A DNA stretch of 64,000 bases, taken from assembly GCA_013398955.1 (NCBI GenBank), contig VWPU01000912.1, forward strand, positions 45,806 to 109,805. The letters run 5' to 3'. Origin of the DNA: Callaeas wilsoni (lineage: Eukaryota > Chordata > Aves > Passeriformes > Callaeidae). Each line of letters opens with the position of its first letter. Position 1 is the stretch's first letter. The notes under the pieces were generated by a model. It made no database searches. It was not told where the DNA came from and was given only the letters and a program-made list of their open reading frames with translations. The position numbers and the translations under genes are program-made. Shown in pieces: positions 37,110-48,600 of the stretch.

Positions 37110-37745
37110 TCCCATTGCTGGCACTAATGCTGGAACCAGTTCAATTAAGCATTTTTGTCAATGACCTAAAGAAGCTATTTCATAATAAAATTCCCAAGCT
37201 TGCAGATGGTACTGAGCTTTTTCCAGTGGTCCAGTGCAATACCAAAGGCAAGTAATTCCAGAAAGAACTGATGTGGGCAGAAAGGTGGCAGATGTATTCA
37301 AGGCAGAGAAATACAAAGTGATGTAAAAGTAATCTGAAACTTGCCTCCTTTATGTTCAAACACTATCTAACAGAGAAGATATCTTGGAGTACTCATTGAC
37401 AGGTCAAAAAATAATTGAATAAAGAGCAGTAGCCAAAAAGGCCAATAAAATATTTAACACCATCAGGAGGGGATCTAGGAATAAAATCAAGGGCATCATT
37501 TTGCTTCTATAAATAACTAAGTCCTGTACTGAGTTCGGTGGGTTATTCTGGCCTTCATATCTCAAGAGAAATGGAGTGGAGTTAGAGAAAGTGCCGACAA
37601 AGGCAACTAGAGAAAATCAAGACTGTGAAGCAGCTGCTTTACTCTAGGAGATTTAAAGGGCTGGGACTCTTTGAGGGAGAGACTGACAAAAGAATGTGAC
37701 TAAGGTTTTAAAGATCTTTAAGGTGGAAGGCAAATGGAATTCAGA
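37110..37745 (+). mobile_element. Old, diverged CR1-like LINE ORF2 fragment
   Basis: Plus-strand ORF2 remnant, much more diverged than the other copies. Landmarks that survive are FVNDLKK (from the family's F-I/V-NDL block), the reverse-transcriptase catalytic box, here read KLADGTELF, the LGVLIDR-like block, the 'INTIRRGSRNKIKGIIL'-like stretch and 'the RPHLEY-like' region reduced to CTEFGGLFWPSYLKRNGV. The family's catalytic box is FADD; here the second Asp is replaced by Gly, so the active site is gone. Many stops and indels are present. It may extend weakly to about 37.96 kb through a 3' UTR-like stretch rich in TTTGATCTGA repeats. Probably from an early avian CR1 lineage. Confidence 0.75.
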
Positions 37746-40700
37746 AATCACAGCACATCCCACCTAATCCTACTTTTAACAACCTTAATAGAAGAGTTTT
37801 GGATGCTGGGGCAGTATCTAGGTAATGGACCACTGAAAGTGCTGAAGTTTGCATACCCTCCTTAAACAGAATTGAGTTTTTCAAACATTCCAGGCAGAAT
37901 GTTTGGGTTGGATAGAGTTTGATCTGATTGGGCTGGATTTGATCTGACCTGCCACGATGATTCTTGTGTTCAGGAGATCTCTGACCCCAGGGCTGCAATA
38001 GTGCAGCCTCCTCAGGCTTTCCCCAGTAAAGCACTAAACCATTTGAAGGAAAAGGAAACAAACTCTGCCAGCAGCTCCCCTATAAATCTTTCCTGAATTA
38101 CCAGCCACATGGTCACATAATTTCTAATCTGAATAATATGCAGATTGACTGATTGTAACTGTCCTTTTTTGGGGTGGGTAGATGATATGATACTATGCTG
38201 ACATAACAGACCATATCTTCTATGAAGATGTGGATTTTTTGCACCCATTCTGTGTCCAGAATTAGAGTGCCAGGTGAAGGTTTTGCAGGTGGTGCTTGCT
38301 GTTTAGTGACACAAAATCATGCTATTTTTTATGTGCACCCAGACACAGACCTTAACTACAAGCCTGGATAAAATCTTTCCTCTATTGAACAAATAATTCT
38401 GTTAGAATCATAAAGAGAAGCTACCTTTACCTTGATTTTCGCATTTGAAGAACCATTGACTTCTGATGTGACTGCCAGGGCTTATATTTAAAGAGGAATT
38501 GTTTACACAGACAACTGCATTCAGGCTGTTGAACTGAAATATTTGCACTGAACAAAACAAAATCCTTACTGTCCTTCTTACCCATTAAATAGCACTGGTG
38601 CTTACCTGAAGTAACTTACTGTTGCAAAATGATCTTTTATTCAGTCATATGTGTCACAGTTTTCCCTATGTAAAATGGGGACAATAACAGTAAGATTGGC
38701 TAGAGAAATAAGATTTTCTTCCATGACAGCGAAGCTGAGATGAGCAATGACTGTGCACTGAAATCTCCCAGATGCTTTGTTGAAGTGTTCAGCAAGGGGG
38801 ACTCAGGCTCCTCTTGCACTATCCTTCAGAAAGGCATGAATACAGTTCAGATACTCCAGTGGATTGTTTTACATATTCACAAGGCAAGAGAAGCTCTGAT
38901 TATCTCTCTTATTTTCAGCCAGGTTTTTAGCACCAGGGGATATAGAAGTGGAACCAAAATCCCCAGAATTTACATTCCCAGAGTTTCTTTCAGATAAAAG
39001 GACCAAAACAAATTTCCCTCCTTTTCAATCACTTCAGCTTCACTGTCTTGAAAAACAAAAAGTCAGCAGGATAATTAATATTCATTGGTTATCCTCATGA
39101 AGGAAAAGAGTTTTCACTGCAAGCTAGGTGAATTAAGCCATGGAGAAAGGCAGGCATTACACTGCCTGCTGATTCCTTGCCTTGCCATCTCCTGGTTCAT
39201 AAAGCAAGAGCTTTGTCTCCCTGTAGGACCTGACAGCCTAAGCAATATGGGTCATTGCCTCGCTGCAAAGCAAGAGAGAACAAAACAGCATGATGTTTGT
39301 GGAAAAGCTTCTTGCAGACCAAGCACATCGTGCTGGCTGGGAAGATGGGAGGTCAGAGGAGACTGGCACACCACCAGTGCCAGCAAGGCTGCACCTGTGA
39401 GCGCTGGGAATGGTGAGCTGGCATCACCTCCTCTGGGTAACAATCAGACAGAGAATTTCCATTTGATGAGGGAATTCAGAAATATTTGCAATTTGGGCAA
39501 ACCAGGTTAATGAAATATCTACTGCTATGAAATGCCAAACTGAAATATTTCCAGTTGGCATGACAAGCTTTTCTCTTTGTCAGGCTGCTCACCTGTCTCT
39601 GCCAGGTTCTCAGCACATGAACTCCAGTGGAAGGAAAACCCTTCAGGGGCTGCCTCGTAAACCCTTTTGCAGAGCTCAGTCACAGTATATGTATCCAAAA
39701 TGGAGGCAAAACTGACCTGGAGACAACCTGGGCTCACAACTTGTCACATGCTACAGGGTGGCAAGCCACGATTGTGAGAAACTATGCAAAAATCTCAGAG
39801 GAAATCTGAATTTCAGGACAGTTATAAAATCTTTACTAATCCAAATCATAGAAACAGCTAAGTTTCAAAGAGGCATGTTTAAGCTGATGTTAATGCCATG
39901 TGACAGGTTGGGTTGTGAACCAGTCAGTTTGAAAAGGACGTAGTTAAGGTGGGAAAGTTTTCAGTAGAGCTGAGACCTTCAAATGTTAGGGATTGTCTGG
40001 TATGTACACCCCTAATTTTAGTTTCTCCTCATTTAACCCGTGTTTCTGCCACATCTGTTGTTTTCTACCACTGGATCATAAAAATTCTTATTTGAATTCA
40101 ATGTGAGTGACTCATAGTAAACCATGCATTCAGCAGGAATAGAGAAATTTTTGGTGTGTATCCACAAATAATTTGATTTTTACTCATCTGGTTGCTATGC
40201 CAAATAATTTAATGAATGTTTTCTGAAACAAAATGTCAGCCTGTGGCATGACTGCAAACTATTCAATAGATGTATTCTTACCTGTGTTCATTATTCTTGC
40301 AAATCTGCATTAAAACATTGGCTGACCTCAATGACTGATGTAAGCACTCAACTTCATGAATTACCTATACTCCTAATTAAGCCTTTTCTACAGCTTACTG
40401 TCCCAGATAAGCTGGGATATACACATTCTTCATGTATATTATGTATATTTAAAGTAATATAACATTACAGACAAAAAATTATTTAAAAATCAAAGCAAAA
40501 AACAAAATCACAGGCTAGAGAGGTTCTGAGCCCAGTGAAAACCTGACAGGCAATGGGAAATTCTTTCTTTCCAGCCATGGCAACCACACAGAAGAGATTC
40601 GCATCTGTGAATCTCAGTCTTTTAGACTGGAGATCAAACTAGTCTTGGATATTAAAAATACCCTGTTAAATTCTGAATTTTGCTGGCAACTTGCTGCCTC

Positions 40701-42519
40701 AACTAAAATCTATGGCAAAAGGGTCTTCTAGGAGGGGCTTTTAGAAGGGGCTAAACCTTGTACAGAAAGCAAACATATCTCATGGGAGCTAGCTCCCCTG
40801 TCTAATCTTCGTGAGGTAGATTTGGCCGGCAGACAGTGCAAGAGATGAGGTTTTCTTCTTCAGCCAATTTAATACTTTTAAAAGGAGACAGATTTATCAA
40901 GTGCAACAAATGATTAGAAGAGCAATTAATAAATTTTTTCCTTTCTAATTTAATATTTTCTTATTTTTTTATCTTCTAGATCTGTTCCTTAAGCTCCATG
41001 GCAATCTGCAGCAGAGACCAAACCAAGAAATGACACTGCAAACACAAAATTAAATTCTCCACTCCTACATGTCTTCAAATGACATCAGTCCCTTGGGGTT
41101 TTTTTCCCCCAGAGGATTCCTTCCTGTGCATCATCACAGCATCATGGTCACTATGGGCAACATGTCTAGGCTAAGCTGGCTCACCGGATTCCCTAGGCTT
41201 CCCTAGGAAAACGGATACTGTCAGAGGGCAAATCAACCTTCACTTCTGGCTGGATAAGAGGACTCACAAGCAAAGAGCCTAGAAAGAGACGCACCTGGCT
41301 CACAGTCCCACCAAGTTAGCCAGGCAAAAAGAGGATAAACAGAGCAAAACCAGCCACACACAGTCTACAGCTATTGTAAAATATTTGGCTAGAGGTAAAT
41401 TACTTGTGCAAATAAGATTAGCAGCAAAAAATCCCAGCAATCCATGTTTTTGGCATGAAGGAAGCCAGGCACCATGTTTGGCTTTACTGGGTCCTGCCTT
41501 TGCAGCATCTTTTTTCTCTTCAGTGCTTCTCTTCTCTCAGTGCTATTTTATGAAAAACTTGGAAAGCCTGAAGTCTCAGCAGTGTTAGAATGCAGGGCAG
41601 GGGCAAAGAAAATACCTAGTAAAATTTGTCAGATGTTTAGTCCCATGAGCAGAATGGTAGTACAAGGTTCAAATAAAGATTTTCAACCAATGTGAAATTT
41701 TGTTGAAATCTGACAGAAGATTTCAGGTTTGCTTGTGGGAAGGGGTAAAAAGGGCAGAAAACAATGCAATACCACAAGCTCTATTCTCCTAGGAAATCAA
41801 GCAAGAAGTATGATTCAAATTCTCCACTAACCAATTTGTATGGGGAAAAAAAATAGATACTTCTCGTCTCAAGCATTGTTTGTAAAATACACCAACCAAG
41901 ACCACTGGTGCATCACAAGATGGAGAAGACAATGTTCAGAAAACCAGGAAATTTGTAGGAATAGGAATTTGTAGGAATTTTGCCTACAATACTGCTGCAG
42001 GCAAATGAATGGGAAAAGGTTTTTTTCCAAAAATACAGCATGAATTTTATACCTGGTATGATACAATTACCCACCTGCAATTAAATGACACTGCACAAAC
42101 ACTATTGCATGTTGCATTTAAGTAGCATTTCTTCTAAGACCAGATGGTTAAGTGGCTTTCTTCACAAGTGCCACATTTTAGCGATCTGGAAAGTTTGTTA
42201 CTTTTGATCCTCATTTTCATTTACTTAAACAATAATGATGAAAGAACATGATGCTTCAGGCAGACTCAGGTTAATAGGTATAAATTGTGCTCTGGAGTAT
42301 TGACTTTTTCAAGACAGTTATTGATTCCTATAAAACAGCCTGCATCTAATTATTTTTTTATCTTACTGTAGAAAGTGTATATGAATTAACCACATGAATA
42401 TAAGGTCAAATCCTGAAATTTGTGTTCAGTTTTCGGTTCAATATTTATTGAAGTAACATTCCCACTGAAGTGCAGACAGAGATCAAAGGAAAGCTGACTT
42501 TGTTCATTGATGCTTTTAG

Positions 42520-42570
42520 ACACACACACACACACACACAGACACACACAGACACACACATACACACACA
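42520..42570 (+). repeat. (CA)n microsatellite with GACA and TACA interruptions
   Basis: About 25 dinucleotide units of CA, interrupted by G or T at regular ten-base spacing in the right half (GACACACACA twice, then TACACACACA). The spaced interruptions suggest a higher-order ten-base unit has duplicated. Confidence 0.95.
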
Positions 42571-43216
42571 GTTTATCAAGTGGTCTGGTGGCCAGGGCAC
42601 TCTGCGTGTTGTGGAAGGTCCAGCAGAGCTGAGGCCTGAATTTCATTTAAACCACCCAGCTCCCTGACAAGTGTGCTGATCTCTGGGCTATGGGTCAGTT
42701 CGTGATGTGTTTATGTGAATTACGTGTATTTTAGCCTGGAATGTCATCTTGAACATGAGGAACACCCCAAGAGAAAGTTTCCACAACTAGTATATTCCTT
42801 CTGAAAGTTTCATGACTGAGAAATTCATGTTTTGCCACATGGTGAAAGAAAATATAACCCAGTTTCTGAGCCACTCCAAGGTTTGCATTACAGACATTGA
42901 GAGCTGCTGACATTAGGATGTTCCTGGACAAAGAGTGAGGGTGGGACTCATTTGCTCTCACTGGCATATCCATGGAAAAGACATTGAATTAGCCACCCTC
43001 CAGTTGCCTTTTCATCACCAGAGAGAAGCAAGCTCTCATGAGAATAACCCCATGCTATCATGCACAGCTAAAATAGAGCAGACAATTCAAACCCCAAATG
43101 TTCCATTTTCCCCCTATTACTTCAAGGGACCTCAGTGATGAGCAGCTGAGGTGTGTATTTCTTCAGCAAGGTGAGGCAAATCCCAGTCGCAGGGCTCTTT
43201 CCCTGAAGGGATAAGG

Positions 43217-43466
43217 TCATGGAGCAGGGAAGTCATGCCTGTTGTCAAACTCCAGATCCATCACCAAGGCGGTGGCAGAAGCCAGGCTACACCTGTGTTT
43301 CCCAAACCGCTGGAACACGTGGCCATTCCAGGTAGCAGCATGCTCTGCCCGGATAAAGTTTATTTGCTTGGCCACTTTCCATACACTCAGATTCTTGCAC
43401 ATGCTTGAAGCATATGGGCTTTCTCCTGTGAATGTGAGACATGTCTGCACAATAACATCCCAGACA
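43217..43466 (-). other. Exon-like open segment with a strong acceptor
   Basis: On the minus strand a textbook acceptor (CTGCTTTCTTTCAG, ending at 43467) precedes one base and 82 open codons, then TGA at 43217-43219. The peptide includes KVAKQINFIRAEHAATWNG and HVFQRFGKHRCSLASATALV and has a balanced composition. This could be a terminal coding exon, but no polyadenylation signal close behind it is obvious, and an alternative donor (CACAG followed by GTGTAG) lies inside. I do not recognise the protein. Listed because acceptor and open frame agree better than in most chance cases. Confidence 0.18.
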
Positions 43467-45861
43467 CTGAAAGAAAGCAGTATTTCACGGCCAGAGTGTG
43501 ATGACATACATCAGCTTCTACTTAATGGAGTTTTTGCTAGCTTTAATATGTAATTGGCTTAATATAATGCACTTTATGTTATATCAACTAGTGTTTTTAG
43601 CTCTTATACTGTGTAGTAAGTCCTTCTAATCAAGAACTGTCTGTTCATTTTTCTTAATAAATAACTCACTTTTTAGAAATACATCTGATTTACCATCATT
43701 AAACTTGCCAGACAAAGTTGCAAAACCTAAATTGTTAATAAAGTCTAAGGCTAAGGAAGGATTTACCTTCATTTAAACCCCTTCCTTTCTAGGACAGAGT
43801 TTGAATACACAAAGAGTCCTTTCTGCATCTCAGACTTAAAGAGAGGTCAGCAAACTTTAGCACACTTTAGCAAACTTTGTCTGAAGCACCCACAACATTC
43901 CATCAGATTGCTATTCCATCCAGCACTTTGCAGCAATGTTGATGGGTATTTGGAGTTTGTGAAAAAAACATTCCCTTCGTATTTAATAAAATTACTTCAG
44001 TGTCACTTGCCCCATCTATGGGTCAGTCTGTTTACTTGAAATATCTTAACACTAACAGAGAGTTCAGGTCTGGGTTCTGGACCCAGAAACCCTCTCGGGG
44101 AGTACTTAAAAACTGATGCACCAGAAGATGCAACAGTTTCTTTTAAGATACTGACTCAATTAGAATTAAGTGACATTCAGCACAATGAACATTTACTTCT
44201 CGATGATCAAAAATAACACCCACACAATAATACAGCTGTTGTTTTCAACCTCTTCCACTCAGACATGCTTCTAAAATGTGTCCATTTGTTATAATGAAGC
44301 ACTGCATTGGCAGCTGTGTTTCTTCTGTGATTAGTCTGATCTGCTTCAAGCACCATGAGTTTGCTTTACTTGATCAGGGCCAGCCTCTGTCTCTTTTAGC
44401 CTGTGCTCAAGGAACCCTAGTGCACAAAATGGGTCTGTCTCGAACTTCTGCTGCCTTCCAGCTCATCACATCAGTCTTTCCAAGATGTTTCAACAGTAGG
44501 AGGGGTTGAAATCCTTATTGAAACTTGACCCTGACCTTCCTCAGTGGATTCAAGCAGAATCAAAAAGAGAGTGCCTAATCAAAGCCATAATGCCTGACTG
44601 TTACCTGTGAGCAAAGCCTCCAGGAAAACCTCTGCTCAGGAGGGCTGGCTGGTGCCGAGCTGCCCATCTGCTGTCCCGTCCTTGCGGACAGCTCAGCTCA
44701 CACGTGGGGCCCACACCTCTCTTCTCCCCACTGCTGAACTGGCACAGTGCTTTCCCTGCCCTATATGTCTCTTAACACTGTCTGCAAAGGGACAGCGGTT
44801 TCTTAAAATCTTCTTACATAGGGAGCCAGGAAAAAACTGGTTGGAGGGAGCACTTTGGGATTCAGTCTTCTGTGAGCAATGTCAGAGCACTTGAACCCAT
44901 GCACTGACTGAGGGACCATCCGAGTTACACAAATCTGCTTCTGAGCTCTACTTCCCAGTAGCAGAGCAACTGTCACTGTACCAAAGCTGGCAATTCATGG
45001 ATGCAAAGTGAATGTCAGACTGGATTTAAAGCCCCCCTCTGAACTTCATTGCACTTGAATATCTACTTAAAAGGTTCCCATTTTTATTCTTTTCTGCCAC
45101 ATTAACTTTGTCTTTCAGTCCCACTGGAAATCATCTGGCCTCTCTTTGAATGAATTGATTCTGAGCATCCAATTCATTACTGCACTATAGGGAAAAATTA
45201 TCACAGAAACTCTCTGCCAAGCAGCCTGATAGCCAGCTGATGCAGAATTGTAAGTGTCAGTGAAGCGGCCATTTCTTGATATCTGTCAGATTGCATGTAT
45301 TAATAAGATTATTTATTTTAATAAGTTGGGCAGCATATTTATTTTAATATTGGGCAGTATATGTAACCTCTTCAGAGAAGAAACTTGTTGACAAAGTTGT
45401 ACAAATCAATACACCACGTACTCTTTCTTGTCTTTTTTTTTCCTGTGTTTTAGGGTTTTTTATATCTGTTAGTAATATATTTATTTATGGGCAGAAAAGC
45501 ATTTGTACAGGTCCAGCTACTCCATTGTCCTGTCAGTACAGCAAACTAATATCAAAAGCTTTAGCAAAACATGTAAGAAAAAGGGGAGATGTATTGTGCT
45601 TTTCTACTCATGTATCATTTCCATAACCCATGACTTAGGGATATCCTGAGATCATGGCTGTATGTGTGTTTAATCGTAACTTGTATAAACTGCTTTTAGT
45701 CCTTTTACACCTTCTGCCTTCACCTATCAGAATGATAACAGCTGATTTTGAGCTCATAACTTTGTAAATATAGTGAAAGTTGGTTTTCCTTATGTGTCTT
45801 ACTTTGCAACCTATCAACACTGGATTTCACTTGCAATTTTATTACCAATTTCTCAATAATG

Positions 45862-47135
45862 ATAGAATCACAGAATGTTATGGATTGGAAGGAACAGCAA
45901 AAATCATCTACCCTCAACCCCCCTGACATGGACGGGGACACCTCCCACTAAACCAGATTGCTCAAGGACTTATCCAATGTGGCCTGGAACACTGCCAGGA
46001 CTGGGGCATCCACAACCTCCCGGAGCAACCTGTTCCTGTGTCTCACCACACTCATGGTAGAGTGAAATTAATTTCTTCCTAATATCTAACCTAAATTTCC
46101 CCACTTCCAGTTTGAACCCATTATTCCTTGTACTATGACCAGTTTCTGATGAAGAATCCCTCTCTGACTTCCCTGAGGGCCCCCTTCAGATACTGAAATG
46201 TTGCTATGAGGCCTCCATGCAACCTTCTCTTCTCCCAGCTGAACAAGCCCAAAATTTTCAGCCCGTCTTCATAGGGAAGGTGCTTCAGTCCTCTTCGTGG
46301 TGCTCCTCTGGACTTGCTCCATGTCCTTCTTATGTTGGGGACACCCGAACTGTACACAGTGCTTCAGGTGGGGTCTCACAAGAGCAAAGTAGAGGGGGAC
46401 AATCACCTCCTTCATGAGCTGTAGTAGCAGGAGTGAATAACCTCCTTCCAGCATGGCCTGCTGGCCACACTCCTTTTGATGCAACCTAGGACAGTGACTT
46501 TCTGTGCTGCAGGTGCACACTGCTGGCTCACATTGAGCTTTTTGTGAACCATCACCCCCCAGTCCTCCACAGGACTGCTCTCAATCACTTCTCCACCTAA
46601 CCTGTAGGTGCGTCTGGCATCGCTTCAAAACAGGACCTTGCACTTCACTTTGTTGAACTTCATGAGGTTTGCATTGCTCCTCCTCTCAAGTGTGTTAAGC
46701 TCCCTCTGGATCCCTTCTCCACAGCCTGGCAACTGGACCACAACTCTTTCACTCTGAGTTTCCTCAGCAGGTCCTTATCCATCCACAGAGGCCTCCTGGC
46801 ATATCTGCCTATTTCCTCCTCGTCGGATCCATTGCTTCTGAGCTTGGAGGAGGTGATCCTTGAATAACAGTAAGCATTCTTGGGCCCCTCTGCTCTCCAG
46901 GGCTCTGTCCCATGGGCTTCTACTGAGTAGGTTCCTGAAGAGGCCAGTCTGCTATCCTGAAGTCCAGGGCCCTGAGCTTGCTTCATGCCCTTCTCACTGC
47001 CCTGAGCATCTCAAACTCCACCATCTCGTGGTCACTGCAGCCAAGGCTGCCTTGGAGCACTACATTCCCCACCAGCTGCTCCCTGTTGGTTAACCTCTCC
47101 TTGTTGGCTCCTCAAATACCTACATAAGGAAGTTG
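45862..47135 (-). mobile_element. Long CR1 LINE copy with internal deletions
   Basis: Minus-strand CR1. The left end carries the 3' terminus (AGAATCACAGAATG) and a 3' UTR of the type with TGGAAGGAACAGCAAAAATC. Rightwards follow the ORF2 tail (complement of [18 protein letters not shown] near 46220-46260), the EGVIVPLYFALVRPHL-like region near 46380-46420, and the [19 protein letters not shown] region near 46500. At about 46720 the text jumps from the region before the catalytic box directly to an upstream ORF2 section (TTATCCATCCACAGAGGCCT onward). A second jump lies near 47090. The copy therefore spans upstream ORF2 sequence but lacks the catalytic part. Frameshifts are frequent, and it is inactive. 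Confidence 0.88.
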
Positions 47136-47261
47136 CCATTGACACATTTTTATTCTTAACCTTTTATTCCTTTAACAATCTTTTAATCTGGAAAGAAACT
47201 TTCCTCTTACAACCATTTGCAGAATCTTTGGTGAGGAAGATTTCACAGAACTGTTTCTGAT
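47136..47261. other. Spacer between CR1 and SINE
   Basis: About 125 bases of AT-rich sequence separating two retroposons. A partial second copy of a CACAGAA-type CR1/SINE end near 47244 may be a leftover of the insertion. Nothing else is visible. Confidence 0.4.
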
Positions 47262-47400
47262 TTCAGAGAATATTCTGAGTTGGAAGGGACCCACAAGGAT
47301 CATCAGGTCTAGCTCTTAAGTAAATGGTCTGTACAGGGACTAAGCCTATGACCTTGGTGTTATTGGCACCATGCTCTGACCAGCTGAGCTAATCTCAGGG
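47262..47400 (-). mobile_element. tRNA-Ile-derived SINE with CR1-like tail (TguSINE1-like)
   Basis: Read on the minus strand the element begins with a tRNA-like head: GATTAGCTCAGCTGGTCAGA, matching the A box of tRNA-Ile, then GCATGGTGCCAATAACACC around the former AAT anticodon loop, and a degenerate B box (GGCTTAGTCCC for the consensus GGTTCGATCCC). After the discriminator region comes CATTTACTTAAGAGCTAGAC and a CR1-type tail, GATGATCCTTGTGGGTCCC with TTCCAACTCAGAATATTC. SINEs with a tRNA-Ile head and CR1-derived tail are known from zebra finch and other passerines. The tail lets the CR1 machinery mobilise the element. The B-box mutations make polymerase III transcription unlikely. Confidence 0.85.
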
Positions 47401-47578
47401 TCCAACTTGTTAAAATCTTTTCAGAAATCAACGTATCTTTTTACTGACTCCTTACACACTATTCTTGTAAGGAATGTAATTTCTCACCACGGAAAATTTT
47501 GAAATTTGGAAAATTCTGACTCTCCTCAATTTCATCATATTTATCCAAGAGTCTACTAATTTTCTTGGCATGAATCTG

Positions 47579-48070
47579 TGTCAGGGGATGTTTAGGTCCA
47601 CAATATCCTTGGGGTGGCTGACTGCATGGGAACACATTCTGCTCTGTGTAAAGTGCAGGTGCCAGACTTTGGTGCTGAAATTAGCATAGGTTCACCAGGG
47701 GGGAATGCCCAGGCCACCAGATCCCATAAAAGGACAGCGAGATGCTACCCCAGATTTAAAAGCTGCTGCGACCATGGTGGATCCTAGGGTGGTGACTATA
47801 TACCCCTCTCTCTCCTTTTTCTCTCTCTTTCTTTTCCTACCACCTTCTCCTCAAAATATATTGTAAATCTGACCAAAAAGTCCAGTCAGTGCTTTGCTAA
47901 GTGCCTTGTTCTGTCTGGATGTTTTAAAGTTTGCTAAGTGAAAGTTTGCCAAGTGCCTTATTCTATCTAGATGTTCTAAAGATTGCGAGTAAAAGTTGTT
48001 CGTTATTGACCCTCCTGAGATTTTTGTTGTTTCTCCCATGCACCGCCCAGAGTAAATCAAATTATCTTCC
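47579..48070 (+). mobile_element. Putative LTR of unassigned family
   Basis: A roughly 490-base block begins TGTCAGGGGATG, has a TATA-like CATAAAAGG near 47726 followed about 90 bases on by a pyrimidine-rich CTCTCTCTCC tract, and carries a 52-bp tandem duplication at 47893-47981. This order (TG start, TATA box, then a U5-like tail) suggests an LTR. I cannot define the right end, no target duplication is convincing, and I do not recognise the family. It could also be unrelated unique sequence. Confidence 0.35.
47893..47981 (+). repeat. 52-bp-offset tandem duplication
   Basis: TTTGCTAAGTGCCTTGTTCT (47893 on) recurs at 47945 as TTTGCCAAGTGCCTTATTCT. The similarity runs about 37 bases with five or so substitutions. 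Both copies are inside the putative LTR. Confidence 0.8.
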
Positions 48071-48084
48071 CCTGAACCTACCCA

Positions 48085-48228
48085 ATGGGCCAGGCTTTAC
48101 AGAATTGTTTGGGCAACGCTTTCAGGCACATGGTGTGATCCTTGGAGCTTTCCTGCTCAGGGTCAGGAGTTGAACTCAACGATCCTTGTGGGTCCTTTTC
48201 ATCACAGGATATTCTGTAATTCTATGAT
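48085..48228 (+). mobile_element. CR1 LINE 3' end
   Basis: A short plus-strand CR1 tail. It begins near GGGCCAGGCTTTACAGAATT, continues through AGGCACATGGTGTGATCC and GATCCTTGTGGGTCC, and ends with ATTCTGTAATTCTATGATTC, the CR1 terminal repeat. The tail is of the same type as the tail of the SINE 700 bases upstream, which fits a shared CR1 subfamily. 5' truncated to 3' UTR only, so no coding sequence remains. Confidence 0.88.
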
Positions 48229-48574
48229 TCCAGCGTTCTTGGCAGAGAAAACATCAAACTGCAATCCACAACAATTTGTTTTTCTTGATATTTTTTACAA
48301 TTTGTCATCATTTTTGGAATGTTCTGTTCTCATTGTAAAGAGATTGGTTTAGGAGAGATACACACCTAGAAGAATTAGTTTAGGATTTTCAGAACTGAGT
48401 TCACTGAGAATAAAATGAAGAATGCTATCTAGTCCTGTTTGCCTATATTCCCTCTATAACATTTTGTAAGACTTCTTGAACTACTCCACATTGACATGTC
48501 TCTTCTACCCTAGAAATTGCTTTTCTACACATTTTGCAAGAAATTTAAATGCTTAACACCTGTTATTTTTATGT

Positions 48575-48600
48575 CAGTGTGATAACACATTATTACACTG
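48575..48600. repeat. Imperfect hairpin
   Basis: CAGTGTGATAA and TTATTACACTG form an 11-bp stem with one mismatch (a G-T pair in RNA) around a four-base CACA loop. It sits at the left edge of the candidate conserved element. Confidence 0.6.

Larger units (their letters stand above)
37746..45861. other. Unique DNA, about 8 kb, no identified gene
   Basis: AT-rich, repeat-poor block. It holds the (CA)n tract at 42.5 kb and an exon-like segment at 43.2-43.5 kb. A possible CR1 3' extension covers its first 200 bases. No transposon or RNA gene is otherwise recognised. The 44.6-44.8 kb part is GC-richer without known motifs. Confidence 0.42.

Noticed and set aside
47325..47400. A functional tRNA-Ile gene on the minus strand
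   Set aside because: The B box and acceptor stem are mutated and the sequence continues into a CR1-type tail, so it is the head of a SINE.
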